A DNA stretch of 64,000 nucleotides from Deltaproteobacteria bacterium (GTDB lineage: Bacteria > JADJOY01): positions 62,001 to 126,000 of the forward strand of contig JADJOY010000020.1 in the NCBI GenBank assembly GCA_016713535.1. Direction: 5' to 3'. The notes under the pieces are model-generated. The model did no database searches, was not told where the DNA came from, and was given only the letters and a program-made list of their open reading frames with translations. A program made the position numbers and the translations under genes. Every line of letters begins with the position of its first letter. The first letter of the stretch is position 1. Positions 8,820-18,259 of the stretch are shown in pieces.

Positions 8820-10340
8820 TCACGGCCGCTCGAGCGCGGCGCCGCCGCGATGCGTGGTGAGGCGCGCGCCGAGCCCGGCCGGATACACCCACGAGAGCTC
8901 GCCGGTGGCCCGGTCGAGCCTCACCGCGAGCGGCTCGCTCGGGACGTCGTGACGCTCGCGATCGAAGCCAACCGCGAACACGTCGCCGTCCCCTCCGATC
9001 AAGATCCGGTTCACGCGGCCCGCCGTCGCGCTCGCCTCGTCATCGCCGAGGTGACTCGTCCAGACCGCGGCCCCGCTTCGTCCCACCTGCTCGACCACCA
9101 GCCGCTCGCCGGCAGGGTCATTGGAGTCGGCGCCGCCGTAGACCACCAACCCGTCGGCGTCGACCGCGAGGTCGGTCACCTCTTCCCCGGCGAGCGACGG
9201 CGACGAGAGTGCGTTCACCCACCGCACCGCGCCGTCGAGCGAGAGGCTCGCCGCGATCCCCTCCGAGATCACGTCCTCGCCGAGCGCGCGCGCGAGGCCA
9301 CCCGCGACGCACGGACCGTCCGGCCCGATGGCGAGGGCGTGCCCTTCGTCGAAGCTCGGTAGCCCGGCGGGGACGACTTCGTCGCGCCGGAACGTCCAGC
9401 GTTCAGCGCCATCGGCGGCGAGCTTGACCAGCGAGAGGTCGGTTCCCCGCGCGTCCGGCGCGGAGAGATCGCCGACCACGTACAGATCACCGGACGGGTC
9501 GAACGCGACCTCGCGCGCGACGTCGATCTGCCCGGTCTCGAGCGAGCCGCCGCCGAGTCGAGAGCCGCCGTCGCGGAGCTGCTCCCAGCGCGGCGCGCCG
9601 TCGGCGCTCCACTCGGCGACGAACCACGCGACGCTCGAGTCGGGGAAGCCGACGACGCCCGCCACGCCGACGACGCCGGTGCCATCGAACGCGACCGAGA
9701 GCCCGGCGCTCATGTGTAGCGGATCGACGGTGAGCTGGGCGACGTCCTTCCACACCACCACGCCGCTCGCGGTGTCGATCCGCGCCACCAGCACGCCCTG
9801 CTCGGGTGGCAGGTCGGGATCGGCGGCGGTGCGGCGCGCGAACCCGGTGACGAACGCGTCGCCGCCGGCGAGGGCGAGGCCGTAGAGCTCGGCGCTGCCG
9901 TCCAGCCACGGCTCGGTCTCCCACAGCCGCTCCCCATCGGCGCCGAAGGCCATCACCAGGCCGCGGCTCCCGTCCACGGCGAGGACGTTGCCGATCACGA
10001 CGACCCGGCCCGCGGCGTCCACCTCCACCGCCTCGGCACGCGCGTCGACGGTGGGCTCGATCGCCTCCTCCGCGAGCCAGCGTGGCCTCCCCACGTCGTC
10101 GAAGCCGACTACCGCGATGTTGCGCGAGCCGTCGACACCGGTGTGCCCCGCCGCCACGAGCGTGCCGTCGGTGAGCAGCGCCGCGTCGCTGAACGCACCC
10201 ATCGAGAGCGCCGGGGCGGGTGAAGCCGCGCCGCCCTCCGCGAACGACTGGCACCCGCCGAGCCCGAGCGTCGCGATCGCCGCCAGCCTCGCGACCCACA
10301 CCCCGGCCGGGCGTCGACGGCGATCGGCGCTCGACGTCAT
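8820..10340 (-). CDS. Beta-propeller lipoprotein (PQQ/SBBP-like repeats)
   Basis: The ATG at 10340 overlaps the stop of the upstream esterase gene (ATGA), and the product opens on a lipoprotein signal with LGLGGC. The remaining roughly 480 residues consist of repeats of the form VAAGHTG/VVVIGNV/AFVTGFA followed by W-containing strands (RWLAEEA, RWEQLRDG, RWTFRRDE), the usual look of an SBBP/PQQ-like seven- or eight-bladed propeller. It is probably anchored to the outer membrane or faces the periplasm. No enzymatic motif is visible. Its co-translation with a secreted esterase suggests a shared extracytoplasmic role, but the ligand is unknown. Confidence 0.75.
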   Translation of the reverse strand: MTSSADRRRRPAGVWVARLAAIATLGLGGCQSFAEGGAASPAPALSMGAFSDAALLTDGTLVAAGHTGVDGSRNIAVVGFDDVGRPRWLAEEAIEPTVDARAEAVEVDAAGRVVVIGNVLAVDGSRGLVMAFGADGERLWETEPWLDGSAELYGLALAGGDAFVTGFARRTAADPDLPPEQGVLVARIDTASGVVVWKDVAQLTVDPLHMSAGLSVAFDGTGVVGVAGVVGFPDSSVAWFVAEWSADGAPRWEQLRDGGSRLGGGSLETGQIDVAREVAFDPSGDLYVVGDLSAPDARGTDLSLVKLAADGAERWTFRRDEVVPAGLPSFDEGHALAIGPDGPCVAGGLARALGEDVISEGIAASLSLDGAVRWVNALSSPSLAGEEVTDLAVDADGLVVYGGADSNDPAGERLVVEQVGRSGAAVWTSHLGDDEASATAGRVNRILIGGDGDVFAVGFDRERHDVPSEPLAVRLDRATGELSWVYPAGLGARLTTHRGGAALERP

Positions 10341-11443
10341 GGCAACGCGTACTGGCGGAGGAACGCGAACATGCTGGAGAGCCGTGGGTTCGCGTAGGTG
10401 AAGTGCGCGGCCTTGGGGCACTCGCGCTGCTGGGTCGCCGAGCCCTGGTCGCACGAGCCGACGACGTGCAGCTTCGACGCATCGGTGATCACGAGCTGCG
10501 CCGCCGACGAGCTCCAGCCCGCCTGGCGCAGCGTCGCGATCCACGCCTGCGTCTCGGTGCAGAACATCGCCGGGTCGCACTCGGCCTGGGTCACGAGGAT
10601 CGGCACCTTGCGAGACACCTCCGGCAGCGAGGTGACGCACGGGCCGCGCGCGAACGGGTCGCCGGCGGCGAACGTGGCGACCGCCGCGAACTGGCTCGGG
10701 AACCGGAGCGCGAGGAGGTGCGCCAGGAAGGCCCCGTTCGACCATCCCATCAGGTAGACGCGCTTGGGGTCGAAGCCGGCGAAGCTCGCGGGCAACGCCT
10801 CGGGCTTGCCGCGCTCGTCCTGCGTGACGCGGCTCGCGAGCTGCTCGACGAACGCACGCACCGCGCGCACGTCGAGGTTCCTCGCCGGGTCCAGGAACCA
10901 CACGTCGAAGCGCGTGCCGTCTCCGGACGAGTCGGGCGGCGACCTCAGGCAACGCCCTTGCGGCATGAGCAGCACGAAGCCCGTGGTGCCGGGAGCCAGC
11001 GAGGTGGTGGACGACTGGGCGAGGAGCCGGGTGGCCGCGGGCACCCGCCCGTCGCCGCCGAAGACTCCATCGACGCTCGCGACGCGCGATGGGTGGAGGA
11101 ACACCACCAGCGGCGCGGACGCCGTCTCGGCGGGCGAAGCCGCGCACGCGTACCGGACCAGCCCGCTCGGGTCGTCAGGGTCGGTGTAGCGCAGCACCAC
11201 GCCTCCAGCGCACACCGGCGCGACGAAGTCGTCCGGACAGGCTTCGTTCGCGGGACGGAACTGCTCACCGCCCGGGCCGAGGATCAGCTCGCCCGGAGAC
11301 GAGCCGGTCACCGCGCTGCACGCGTCGGCGGCGCCGGCCGCGGCTGGCGTGCCCACGACGCCGCTCCACACCACGAGCCAGGCGACGAGCCACGGATGCG
11401 AGCGCGCGCGTTGGATCATCACGGAGGAGCGCGCGACGGACAC
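10337..11443 (-). CDS. Secreted esterase, PHB-depolymerase/feruloyl-esterase-like alpha/beta hydrolase
   Basis: An N-terminal hydrophobic segment (WLVAWLVVWSGVVG, then AAAGAADA) reads as a signal peptide; an internal ATG eight codons in would shorten the n-region. The catalytic serine motif is GWSNGAF at about residue 233, preceded by LVVFLHPS (oxyanion strand). It is followed by an Asp-containing ILVTQAECDP and late His residues (LHVVG, AAHF). Six or more cysteines suggest disulfides, fitting export. The organisation resembles LpqC/PHB depolymerase-type esterases. The substrate could be a polyester, acetyl-polysaccharide or feruloyl ester; I cannot tell which. It is the first gene of a two-gene operon. 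Confidence 0.75.
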   Translation of the reverse strand: MSVARSSVMIQRARSHPWLVAWLVVWSGVVGTPAAAGAADACSAVTGSSPGELILGPGGEQFRPANEACPDDFVAPVCAGGVVLRYTDPDDPSGLVRYACAASPAETASAPLVVFLHPSRVASVDGVFGGDGRVPAATRLLAQSSTTSLAPGTTGFVLLMPQGRCLRSPPDSSGDGTRFDVWFLDPARNLDVRAVRAFVEQLASRVTQDERGKPEALPASFAGFDPKRVYLMGWSNGAFLAHLLALRFPSQFAAVATFAAGDPFARGPCVTSLPEVSRKVPILVTQAECDPAMFCTETQAWIATLRQAGWSSSAAQLVITDASKLHVVGSCDQGSATQQRECPKAAHFTYANPRLSSMFAFLRQYALP

Positions 11444-11827
11444 GCCGCGGGCTGCCGCCCAGCGGAGACTGCACGCCGGGTGCCGCCGACGCCGTTGGCG
11501 CGACTTCGCCCGACGCGGCGGCGGAGCGCCTGCGCCCGGTGAGCGCCGTCACTTCATCGCCATCCGAGGACGCTCAAGGAACACGCCGATCGAGCCGATC
11601 CACCGACCATGGGGCCACACCCTGGCTCCGCCGCCAGGTCAAAGCCGATCCACCCGATCGTTCCGAGGCGGCACAATCTGCCGAGCCCGGCCGGCGCGCA
11701 CGCCTGCTGGGCTCGGCTTTTCCCACCGAATCGCGGCGCAACACCCGGCGTGGCGGGCGGCATCCCCCTTGCTCTCGGAATCTCGCGCACGCAAGGGACG
11801 CGAGTTCCTGCTTCCAAGGAGGGAAGG
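11444..11827. other. Divergent intergenic region with two hairpins
   Basis: This 384-base region separates the esterase operon (minus) from the EF-hand gene (plus) and should hold both promoters, although I find no convincing -35/-10 pair. Two stem-loops face the EF-hand gene. GCCGAGCCC pairs with GGGCTCGGC around 11680-11718, followed by TTTT. CTCGCG pairs with CGCGAG around 11784-11806, just before the ribosome-binding site. They may shape the leader of the EF-hand mRNA. I do not recognise a riboswitch class. Confidence 0.45.
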
Positions 11828-12598
11828 ATGTCGACCTCGGCCGTATCGTCGCAGAGCTCCATTCAGGACCTCGCGCTCTCGATCCTCAACCAGTACGACA
11901 CCAACAAGGACGGGCAGCTCGGCGCGACCGAGTTCTCGAACGTCCTCTCCAACCTGCTCGGTGGAGCCGTGGGGTCGACGTCACCGACCTCCTCCGAGTC
12001 CGTGGGCAGCAACACCTCGGCGACGGCGCTCGGCGGCATGCCGGCGTCGGACATGACCGGCTTCAACTACGACAAGATCATGAACGAGAGCCACCAGACG
12101 TCGAAGTACCTGTTCGCGCGGGTGGCGTGGAACGTCGACCTCGCTTCGGTGCACGACAAGGCGAGCTGCCAGGCGCTCCTCGAGTCGATGGTGCCCGACA
12201 TGCAGGCGGCCGGGATGAACGTGGTCGCCGTGGACACCGACAAGATCCAGGTCAGCGACGAGTACGGCACCTACTGGGTGGACGTCATCCGCGACTACGA
12301 CGGCCCCAACCAGGCGTTCCAGTGGCTGAGCGAGCACGACGACCCGACGGTCGCGGGGCATGCGCCAGCGGCGCCGCTCGCCTCGGCCGAGACCACCGGC
12401 TCCACCGCCAGGACGGCGCTGAGCGCCGCCGAGCTCTCGAGCGCACGCGCGGTGATCGACTCCTTCCACGCCGCGTCGCCGCGCGCCGCGGAGCGGGCGG
12501 CCGAACGCGAGGAGCGTCAGGCCGAGCGCCAGCACCGCGTCGATGGCCGCCGCTCCGGAGAGAACGTCGCCGCACGCGCCGCGCGCCGCGGGAGCTGA
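11828..12598 (+). CDS. EF-hand domain protein
   Basis: The start ATG has one of the strongest ribosome-binding sites in the window (AAGGAGGGAAGG, directly upstream). The 256-residue product carries one canonical EF-hand loop near the N-terminus, DTNKDGQLGATEF, with Asp at positions 1, 5 and 12-equivalent positions satisfied. A Ser/Thr/Gly-rich linker follows. Next is a globular section (residues about 80-175) with FNYDKIMNESHQTSKYLFARV and EYGTYWVDVIRDYDG, which I do not recognise. The C-terminus is an Ala/Arg-rich helix (about 210-256). No signal peptide is visible. It is probably a calcium-binding cytosolic or regulatory protein. The single EF loop and the leader hairpins are the notable points. 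Confidence 0.75.
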   Translation: MSTSAVSSQSSIQDLALSILNQYDTNKDGQLGATEFSNVLSNLLGGAVGSTSPTSSESVGSNTSATALGGMPASDMTGFNYDKIMNESHQTSKYLFARVAWNVDLASVHDKASCQALLESMVPDMQAAGMNVVAVDTDKIQVSDEYGTYWVDVIRDYDGPNQAFQWLSEHDDPTVAGHAPAAPLASAETTGSTARTALSAAELSSARAVIDSFHAASPRAAERAAEREERQAERQHRVDGRRSGENVAARAARRGS

Positions 12599-12700
12599 TT
12601 TTCGCGCGCCGACGCGCCCTCCACCACGCGCACTCCCGACCTTCCGGCTCGGCCAGCGCGCACGTCGGAGGCGGGCCCCGGACCAGATAGAGTTCGGGGC

Positions 12701-13786
12701 GTGAACCTCGATCGACTGGTGGGCCTGGGTCTCGACGACGACTGGCGCGCTCGAATCGAGCGCGCGGGTGTCGCGCTCGCCTCGGTGGGCCGCGTGTGCG
12801 CCGAGCACCGCGATCGTTGGCTCGTCGCCATCCACGACGGCGACGTCGAGGCGATGCTCGCGGGTCGGCTCCGCCACGAGGTCGAAAGCGGCAGCGCGCC
12901 ACGGCCGGTGGTGGGCGACTGGGTGGCGCTCCGTGACGGCGATGAAGGCGCGTCCCAGCGCCTCGTCACCCGCGTGGTGCCGCGCCGCACCTGGATCGCC
13001 CGCAAGGCCCCCGGTCGCACCACCGCGGCGCAGACGCTCGCGGCCAACGTCGACGTCGCGTTCCTGGTGGCGGCGCTCGGCGCGGAGGTCAACGAGCGCC
13101 GCATCGAGCGCTTCGCGACGATCCTCGGCGAGGGCGGGGTGCGCATGGTGGTGGTGCTCGGCAAGGTGGACCTCGTCGACGACGTGACGCTGCACCTCGC
13201 GCGCGCATCCCACGCAGCGCCGGGGGCCCCGGTCCACGCGGTGAGCGCGCTCACCGGCGCCGGCATCGAGGCGCTCGAGCCGTACCTGAGCGCCGGCGCC
13301 ACGGTGGCCGTCCTCGGCCTCTCGGGCGCGGGGAAGTCGACGCTCGTGAATCGCTGGCTCGGCGGCGAGGTCCAGCGCACCACCGAGGTGCGCGAGTCCG
13401 ACGGCAAGGGACGCCACACCACCACCACGCGCGAGCTGATCGCGTTGCCCATGGGCTGCCTCGTCCTCGACACGCCGGGCTTACGCGAGGTCGGCCTGAC
13501 GGACACCGACGACGGCCTCGACGACGCCTTTCCGGACGTCGCGGCGGTGGCGACGCGCTGCAAGTTCGGCGACTGCCGCCACGAAGGCGAGCCCGGCTGC
13601 GCCGTCGCCGCGGCGCTCGCCGCGGGCGAGCTCGCGGCCGAGCGCGTCGAGGCGTGGCGCTTCCTCGACCGGGAGCAGGCGCGGCTGGCCGCGCGCGCCA
13701 CCTCGGGCGGCGCCAAGCGCGAGGCCTCGAAGCGCGTGCGCTCGATGGCGCTGCGCAAGCACCTCGTCGCCAAGGGCAAGACGTAG
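12701..13786 (+). CDS. rsgA: Ribosome small-subunit-dependent GTPase A
   Basis: This is a circularly permuted GTPase of 361 residues. An OB-fold region (VVGDWVALRD) comes first, then G4 (GKVD), G1 (GLSGAGKST), a G2-like TTTTR and G3 (DTPG). The C-terminal zinc site is CKFGDCRHEGEPGC. RsgA matures the 30S subunit and hydrolyses GTP on the ribosome. The GTG start at 12701 has no clear Shine-Dalgarno but follows TAGAGT by seven bases, so the transcript may be leaderless. It is convergent with the Rieske gene, leaving only 26 bases between stops. Confidence 0.95.
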   Translation: MNLDRLVGLGLDDDWRARIERAGVALASVGRVCAEHRDRWLVAIHDGDVEAMLAGRLRHEVESGSAPRPVVGDWVALRDGDEGASQRLVTRVVPRRTWIARKAPGRTTAAQTLAANVDVAFLVAALGAEVNERRIERFATILGEGGVRMVVVLGKVDLVDDVTLHLARASHAAPGAPVHAVSALTGAGIEALEPYLSAGATVAVLGLSGAGKSTLVNRWLGGEVQRTTEVRESDGKGRHTTTTRELIALPMGCLVLDTPGLREVGLTDTDDGLDDAFPDVAAVATRCKFGDCRHEGEPGCAVAAALAAGELAAERVEAWRFLDREQARLAARATSGGAKREASKRVRSMALRKHLVAKGKT

Positions 13787-13812
13787 CCACGATCGCCGCA
13801 GCAGGGCCTCGC

Positions 13813-14787
13813 TCACTGCCCGTAGAACTGCTTCGTCCAGTTGCGGAAGAGCCCGATCGGTCCGTCGCCGGCGGCGAGGAGCGGCCGCTCGACGTGGGTC
13901 TTGTGTGCCCAGATCTCGCGGTCCTGGAGGACGTCGCCGACGATCCTGCGGAGCAGAAAGCGTTCGAAGACGGCGCGCGCCGGGGCGAGCGCGAGCACGC
14001 GGCCGAGTGTAGTCACCGGCGCGGGTCGCGCGCGGTCCGAGGCGAGCAGGATCGTGAAGTCGAAGTGACCCTCGTCGATCGGCGCGCACATGAGCACGAT
14101 CACGCAATGCAGATCCAGCTCGCGCACGGTGAGATCGGTGACCGAGAAGCCGAGCCCGTGGATGTCGGTGTCGAACACGCTCGAGATGGTGCCGAACGCC
14201 GCACCGAACGGGCTCGCGCGGTCGAAGCCGAAGCGCGAGTGGAGCACCGGCCCGTCGACGTGGATCTCGGCGTCACGCACGTTCGCGTAGTGGTGGACCG
14301 CGGCGAAGTGGCCGAGGTCGACGCCGTTCTCCGCCGCGTCCTCGACATGACCCGCGAGCGCGAGCGTCACCCAGCGTGGGCGAGTGAAGCCGTCGAGGCA
14401 CGGCGGCTCGAGCGCCCAGCGCGGCGCGCCGTCGCGCGTACCCACGAACACCAGCACCTGCTCGGCGACCTCGCGGCTCGGCCACACCTCGAGACAGGCC
14501 CGCGGCGGCGTGGGATCGGCGTATTCGGTGGCGACGCAGACGCCGTCGGTGGCGTAGCGAAACCCGTGGAACGGGCAGCGCAAGGTCTCGCCGAGCACGC
14601 GACCGCCGTGACCCAGATGAGCGCCGAGATGCGGGCAGTGAGCACCGCTCACCGTGAGCCGTCCCTGCTCGGTGCGGAACATCACCAGCTCGCGACCGGC
14701 GAGACGGCGCGTCACGACGGCGCCGCGCGGGACATCGCGCGCGGCGGCGAGCCTGTACCAGCCCTCGGGAAACGGCGGTCTCGTCAT
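13813..14787 (-). CDS. Rieske non-haem iron oxygenase, DAF-36/Neverland or KshA-like
   Basis: The 324-residue product has an N-terminal Rieske domain (CPHLGAHLGHGG ... CPFHGF, ligands C-x-H and C-x2-H at about residues 50-72). A C-terminal mononuclear iron site follows, DLGHFAAVHHY, giving the D-x2-H-x4-H pattern. The EN preceding it matches the ENGxDxxHFxxVH arrangement of cholesterol 7-desaturase (DAF-36/Neverland) and 3-ketosteroid 9-alpha-hydroxylase relatives. It needs a reductase and ferredoxin, neither of which is nearby. A sterol or hopanoid-like substrate is suggested by the family only; a sterol-desaturase superfamily gene lies 6 kb away. I chose the ATG at 14787 because the Rieske domain starts shortly after it. 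Confidence 0.82.
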   Translation of the reverse strand: MTRPPFPEGWYRLAAARDVPRGAVVTRRLAGRELVMFRTEQGRLTVSGAHCPHLGAHLGHGGRVLGETLRCPFHGFRYATDGVCVATEYADPTPPRACLEVWPSREVAEQVLVFVGTRDGAPRWALEPPCLDGFTRPRWVTLALAGHVEDAAENGVDLGHFAAVHHYANVRDAEIHVDGPVLHSRFGFDRASPFGAAFGTISSVFDTDIHGLGFSVTDLTVRELDLHCVIVLMCAPIDEGHFDFTILLASDRARPAPVTTLGRVLALAPARAVFERFLLRRIVGDVLQDREIWAHKTHVERPLLAAGDGPIGLFRNWTKQFYGQ

Positions 14788-14814
14788 CGGCGGCAGGTAT
14801 ATGATCCCGCGGCC

Positions 14815-16302
14815 GTGCGAGTGAAGCGATCCTCTCGGGCTGGCGCGGTTCGCGCGTGCATCGGGCTCGCGTCGTGGCTCGTGCTGGCCAGCTGCGCGGC
14901 GCACGACGGCTCGCGAGGCGCGGGCAGCGGCGGCGCGGAGCCGGTGCCCACGCCCACGCCACTCGCGACCGGCCACGTCGTGAGCCCGGTGCAGAGCCTC
15001 GCCGACCCCGCGCTCAGCTACGCCGTGTTCCTGCCGGGCGACTACTCACCCGCGCGCCGCTGGCCGGTGCTCTTCGTGCTCGATCCGCGCGGACGCGGCA
15101 CCTTCGCGGCGCAGCTCTTCCAGCAGGCGCCGGAACACCACGGCTGGATCGTGATGAGCTCGAACGACACGCGCAGCGACGGGCCGTGGGAGCCGAACGT
15201 GCGCGCCGTCCAGGCCATGCTCGCCGACGCCGACGCGCGCTTCGCGGTCGACCCGCGCCGGCTCTATCTCGCGGGCTTCTCGGGGACCGCCCGCGGCGCC
15301 TGGGCGCTGGCGCTCGGCATGAAGCCGAACGCGGTGGGCGTGCTCCTCGCGGGCGGCGGCGCGCCCCACGAGAGCCCGCCTGCGCGTGGGCTGCCCTTCG
15401 CGGTCTTCGGGAGCGCGGGCACTCGCGACTTCAACTACCTCGAGATGCGGGACCTCGACGCCAAGCTCGACGAGGCCGGCGCCGCCCATCGCTTCGCGAC
15501 CTTCGACGGCGAGCACGAGTGGCCGCCACCGGCGGTGGCGAGCGAGGCGATCGCCTGGCTCGAGCTGCGTGCCATGCGGCGCGGCCTCGCGCCTCCCGAC
15601 GAGAAGCTGGCGGACGAGCTCCACGACCGCTGGGTGGCGGGGGCGCGCGCCGCCGAGAGCGCCGGCTCGCTCGTGGACGCCGCCCACGCGTGGCGCGAGA
15701 TGGAGCGCGACTTCGCGGGCACGGAGACGGCCCGCGAAGCGCACGCCGAGGTCGAGCGTCTCACCGCGCTCCCAGCGTTCCAGCGCGAGCGCGACGAGCG
15801 CGAGCGCGCCGAGCGCTGGGAGCGCGCCCGTCGCGAGGAGATCGAGCGGCTGGTGAGCACGCTGGCGAGCGCGGGTTCGATCGACGAGGACGGGACGATC
15901 GCGCGCGTCCGCGAGCTCCACCACTCGCTCCGCGCCACGGCGTCTTACACCAGCGACGTCTCGCTCGCCGCGGGCGCGCGCCGCGCCATCGAGCACCTCG
16001 CGAGCTTCGTGGCGTTCTATACGCCGCGCGAGCTGAGCGCGCGCCACGCCTACGCGCGCGCCGCGCGGGTGCTCGAGCTCGCCCTCACCATCCACCCCGA
16101 CCACGAGCTCGTCTGGTACAACCTCGCGTGCGCGCACGCCCGCGACGGCCAGCGCGAGCGCGCGCTCGACGCCCTCGAGCAGGCGGTCTCGAGGGGCTTT
16201 CACGATCGCGAGCTCCTCGAGCACGACGACGACCTGCGCTCGCTGCGCGACACGCCCCGCTACCGCGAGCTCCTCGAACAGTGGCGCGGACCGGTGCCTT
16301 GA
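14815..16302 (+). CDS. Lipoprotein with alpha/beta-hydrolase fold and C-terminal TPR
   Basis: The GTG at 14815 lies nine bases after TATGAT and has no Shine-Dalgarno; a second GTG at 14821 is equally possible. The product opens on a signal with a lipobox LASC. Residues about 50-260 form an esterase-like alpha/beta hydrolase (LFVLDPRGRG, GFSGTARGAW with the nucleophile Ser, EHEWPPP with the likely His). A charged coiled-coil of about 60 residues follows. The C-terminus looks like a TPR (WYNLACAHARDGQRERALDALEQAV). It should be anchored in the periplasm or outer membrane. The substrate is unknown; the TPR could recruit a partner protein. Confidence 0.75.
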   Translation: MRVKRSSRAGAVRACIGLASWLVLASCAAHDGSRGAGSGGAEPVPTPTPLATGHVVSPVQSLADPALSYAVFLPGDYSPARRWPVLFVLDPRGRGTFAAQLFQQAPEHHGWIVMSSNDTRSDGPWEPNVRAVQAMLADADARFAVDPRRLYLAGFSGTARGAWALALGMKPNAVGVLLAGGGAPHESPPARGLPFAVFGSAGTRDFNYLEMRDLDAKLDEAGAAHRFATFDGEHEWPPPAVASEAIAWLELRAMRRGLAPPDEKLADELHDRWVAGARAAESAGSLVDAAHAWREMERDFAGTETAREAHAEVERLTALPAFQRERDERERAERWERARREEIERLVSTLASAGSIDEDGTIARVRELHHSLRATASYTSDVSLAAGARRAIEHLASFVAFYTPRELSARHAYARAARVLELALTIHPDHELVWYNLACAHARDGQRERALDALEQAVSRGFHDRELLEHDDDLRSLRDTPRYRELLEQWRGPVP

Positions 16303-16306
16303 ATCG

Positions 16307-17458
16307 ATGACGACCCGACATCGCTACGCGGTACTCGTCGTGGGTGGCGGCGTGATGGGCCTCGCCACGCTGGAGGCGCTGACGCGCCGCACCCGCGCGC
16401 CCGTCGGCCTGCTCGAGCAGCACACCCTCGCCCACTCCCGCGGCAGCTCCCACGGCGCGGTGCGGATCGCGCGCAGCGCCTACGCGGACGCGGTGTACGC
16501 ACGCTTGATGCAACGTGCCTACGCCGAGGACTGGCCGCGCCTCGCCGCCGACGCTGGCGAGACGCTACTGCTGGGGAGCCCGGGCTGCTTCTTCGGCGCC
16601 GGCGCCGCGATCGACACCTACCGCGACGCCGTCCGCGCCGCGGGACTCGGCGACGACGCCGTCGAGGAGCTCGCGGTCGACGAGGCGCGGCGCCGCTACC
16701 CGTCCATGCGCTTCCCGAACGCCGCGTACGTGCTCGACGACCACACCTGCCACGTGGTCGCCGCCGATCGCACCACCGCGGCGCTCGCGCGCCTGGCGAG
16801 GAAGCGCGGCGCCGCGATCCACGAAGGGCACGCGCTGCTGGAGCTCGACCTCGCTGGACGTGGCGTACGCGTGGTCTCGGGCGACGTCGAGATCGACTGC
16901 GACGCGGTCGTGGTGACCGCCGGCCCGTGGGTGCGCCGGCTGGTCCCGAAGCTCGCGCGCCCGCTCACGGCGCTGCGCCAGACCGTCGCGTTCTTCCGGC
17001 CGAGCGCCGATCCCGCAGCCTTCCGGCTGGGGCGCTTTCCGCTGTGGTGCGAGGTCGGCCATGACGACGCGATGCACTACGCACTCCCCGAGCTCGACGC
17101 CGGCCTGCTCAAGATCGCGCGCCATCGCCTCACCGGCCCTGACGACGACCCGGACGCCGACGCCGCGCCCGATCCCGCCGAGGTCGAGCGCCTGCGCGAG
17201 GTGGCGTCGCGAGTGATGACCGTGGCAGTGGGTACCGCCGAGCGCGCCGACACGTGCCTCTACACCTGCACCCCCACGGAGGACTTCGTGATCGGCGCCC
17301 TGCCCGGCGAGCGCCGGGTCGTGATCGGCGCGGGGTTCTCCGGGCATGGCTTCAAGTTCGCGCCGCTCGTGGGCCGTGTGCTCGCCGACCTCGCCCTCGA
17401 TGGGCGAAGCTCGGTGCCGGAATTCGAGGCCGAGCGCGCGCGTTTCGCCGCCGGCTGA
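16307..17458 (+). CDS. FAD-dependent amine oxidase, monomeric sarcosine oxidase / N-methyltryptophan oxidase family
   Basis: A 383-residue flavoenzyme begins with the Rossmann FAD motif VVGGGVMGLATLEAL. The family-specific SRGSSHGAVRIAR segment follows, including the residues that cradle the flavin. Later come WCEVG, CLYTCTPTEDFVIG (the position of the covalent-flavin Cys in MSOX is near here) and GFSGHGFKFAP. It probably oxidises a secondary N-methyl amine or amino acid to imine with release of hydrogen peroxide. It starts four bases after the preceding stop, so it is likely co-transcribed with the hydrolase-TPR lipoprotein and the following SDR. The exact substrate cannot be assigned from sequence. 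Confidence 0.85.
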   Translation: MTTRHRYAVLVVGGGVMGLATLEALTRRTRAPVGLLEQHTLAHSRGSSHGAVRIARSAYADAVYARLMQRAYAEDWPRLAADAGETLLLGSPGCFFGAGAAIDTYRDAVRAAGLGDDAVEELAVDEARRRYPSMRFPNAAYVLDDHTCHVVAADRTTAALARLARKRGAAIHEGHALLELDLAGRGVRVVSGDVEIDCDAVVVTAGPWVRRLVPKLARPLTALRQTVAFFRPSADPAAFRLGRFPLWCEVGHDDAMHYALPELDAGLLKIARHRLTGPDDDPDADAAPDPAEVERLREVASRVMTVAVGTAERADTCLYTCTPTEDFVIGALPGERRVVIGAGFSGHGFKFAPLVGRVLADLALDGRSSVPEFEAERARFAAG

Positions 17459-17488
17459 CCGTCGCCTTCCCGCCACCGGAGCCGCGCC

Positions 17489-18259
17489 ATGAGCATCCCT
17501 CTCCACGTCGTCGTCACCGGTGCGTCCGCGGGGATCGGCGCCGGCATCGCGCGCGCCTACGCGCGGGCCGGCGCGCGGCTCTCGCTCGTCGCTCGTCGCG
17601 GCGCGCCGATGCAAGCACTCCTCGACGAGACCGGCGCAACGGGGCGGGTCTTCGAGGCGGACCTCGCGACGCCCGAGCGGTCGACCGTCTGGCTCGCCGA
17701 CGCCATCGCCGCGTTCGGCGAGCCCGACGTCCTCGTCAACAACGCCGGCGCCCAGGTCGTCGGCCACACCGCCGCCGGCGACCCCGACGACGGTGAGCGC
17801 ACGCTCCGCCTCAACGTCTTCACGCCGCTTCGTCTGATCCGCGCCGTGCTCCCGGGCATGCTCGAGCGCAAGAGCGGCACGATCGTGAACATCGCGTCGA
17901 TGGCGGCGCTCGCGCCGACCCTCGGCATGACCTACTACAACGCCGGCAAGGCCGGGATCGCCGCCGCGTCCGAGGCGCTGCGCGGCGAGGTGCGCAAGAG
18001 CGGCGTCAACGTGATCACGGTGTACCCGGGACCGATCCCCACCGACATGGGAAACGCGGGCTTCGCCGCCTACGAGCCGACGTGGATGCTCAAGATGCAG
18101 GCGGTCGGCACCGTCGACGAGCTGGCGCGGCGCGTGGTGCGTGCGGTCGAGCGACGCGAGGCGCGAGTGATCTACCCAGGCGGCACCTACACGCTCGCGC
18201 GCTGGATGCCGCCGCTCACGCGCTGGGTGGTCGATCGCTTCACGCCGCCGCTGCGGTAG
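17489..18259 (+). CDS. Short-chain dehydrogenase/reductase
   Basis: The 256-residue SDR has all classical motifs: TGASAGIG (cofactor), NNAG, a catalytic Ser in NIASMAA and YYNAGK for the Tyr/Lys pair. The basic ARR after the second beta strand favours NADP(H). The C-terminal RWMPPLTRWVVDRF stretch is amphipathic and could associate with membrane, as in acyl or sterol-type SDRs. It follows the sarcosine-oxidase-like gene by 30 bases and ends at a repeat-rich convergent gap. The substrate is unknown. Confidence 0.88.
   Translation: MSIPLHVVVTGASAGIGAGIARAYARAGARLSLVARRGAPMQALLDETGATGRVFEADLATPERSTVWLADAIAAFGEPDVLVNNAGAQVVGHTAAGDPDDGERTLRLNVFTPLRLIRAVLPGMLERKSGTIVNIASMAALAPTLGMTYYNAGKAGIAAASEALRGEVRKSGVNVITVYPGPIPTDMGNAGFAAYEPTWMLKMQAVGTVDELARRVVRAVERREARVIYPGGTYTLARWMPPLTRWVVDRFTPPLR

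Noticed and set aside
11770-11827. CACGCAAGGG upstream of the EF-hand gene, reminiscent of a c-di-GMP-I riboswitch core
   Set aside because: The paired GGxCA...GCC frame and tetraloop receptor of that riboswitch are missing; only a simple CTCGCG/CGCGAG hairpin is present.
13654-16302. Very long plus-strand frame covering the Rieske gene in antisense plus the hydrolase-TPR gene
   Set aside because: The first part is the antisense of a conserved Rieske enzyme; only the part from 14815 has a signal peptide and domain motifs.
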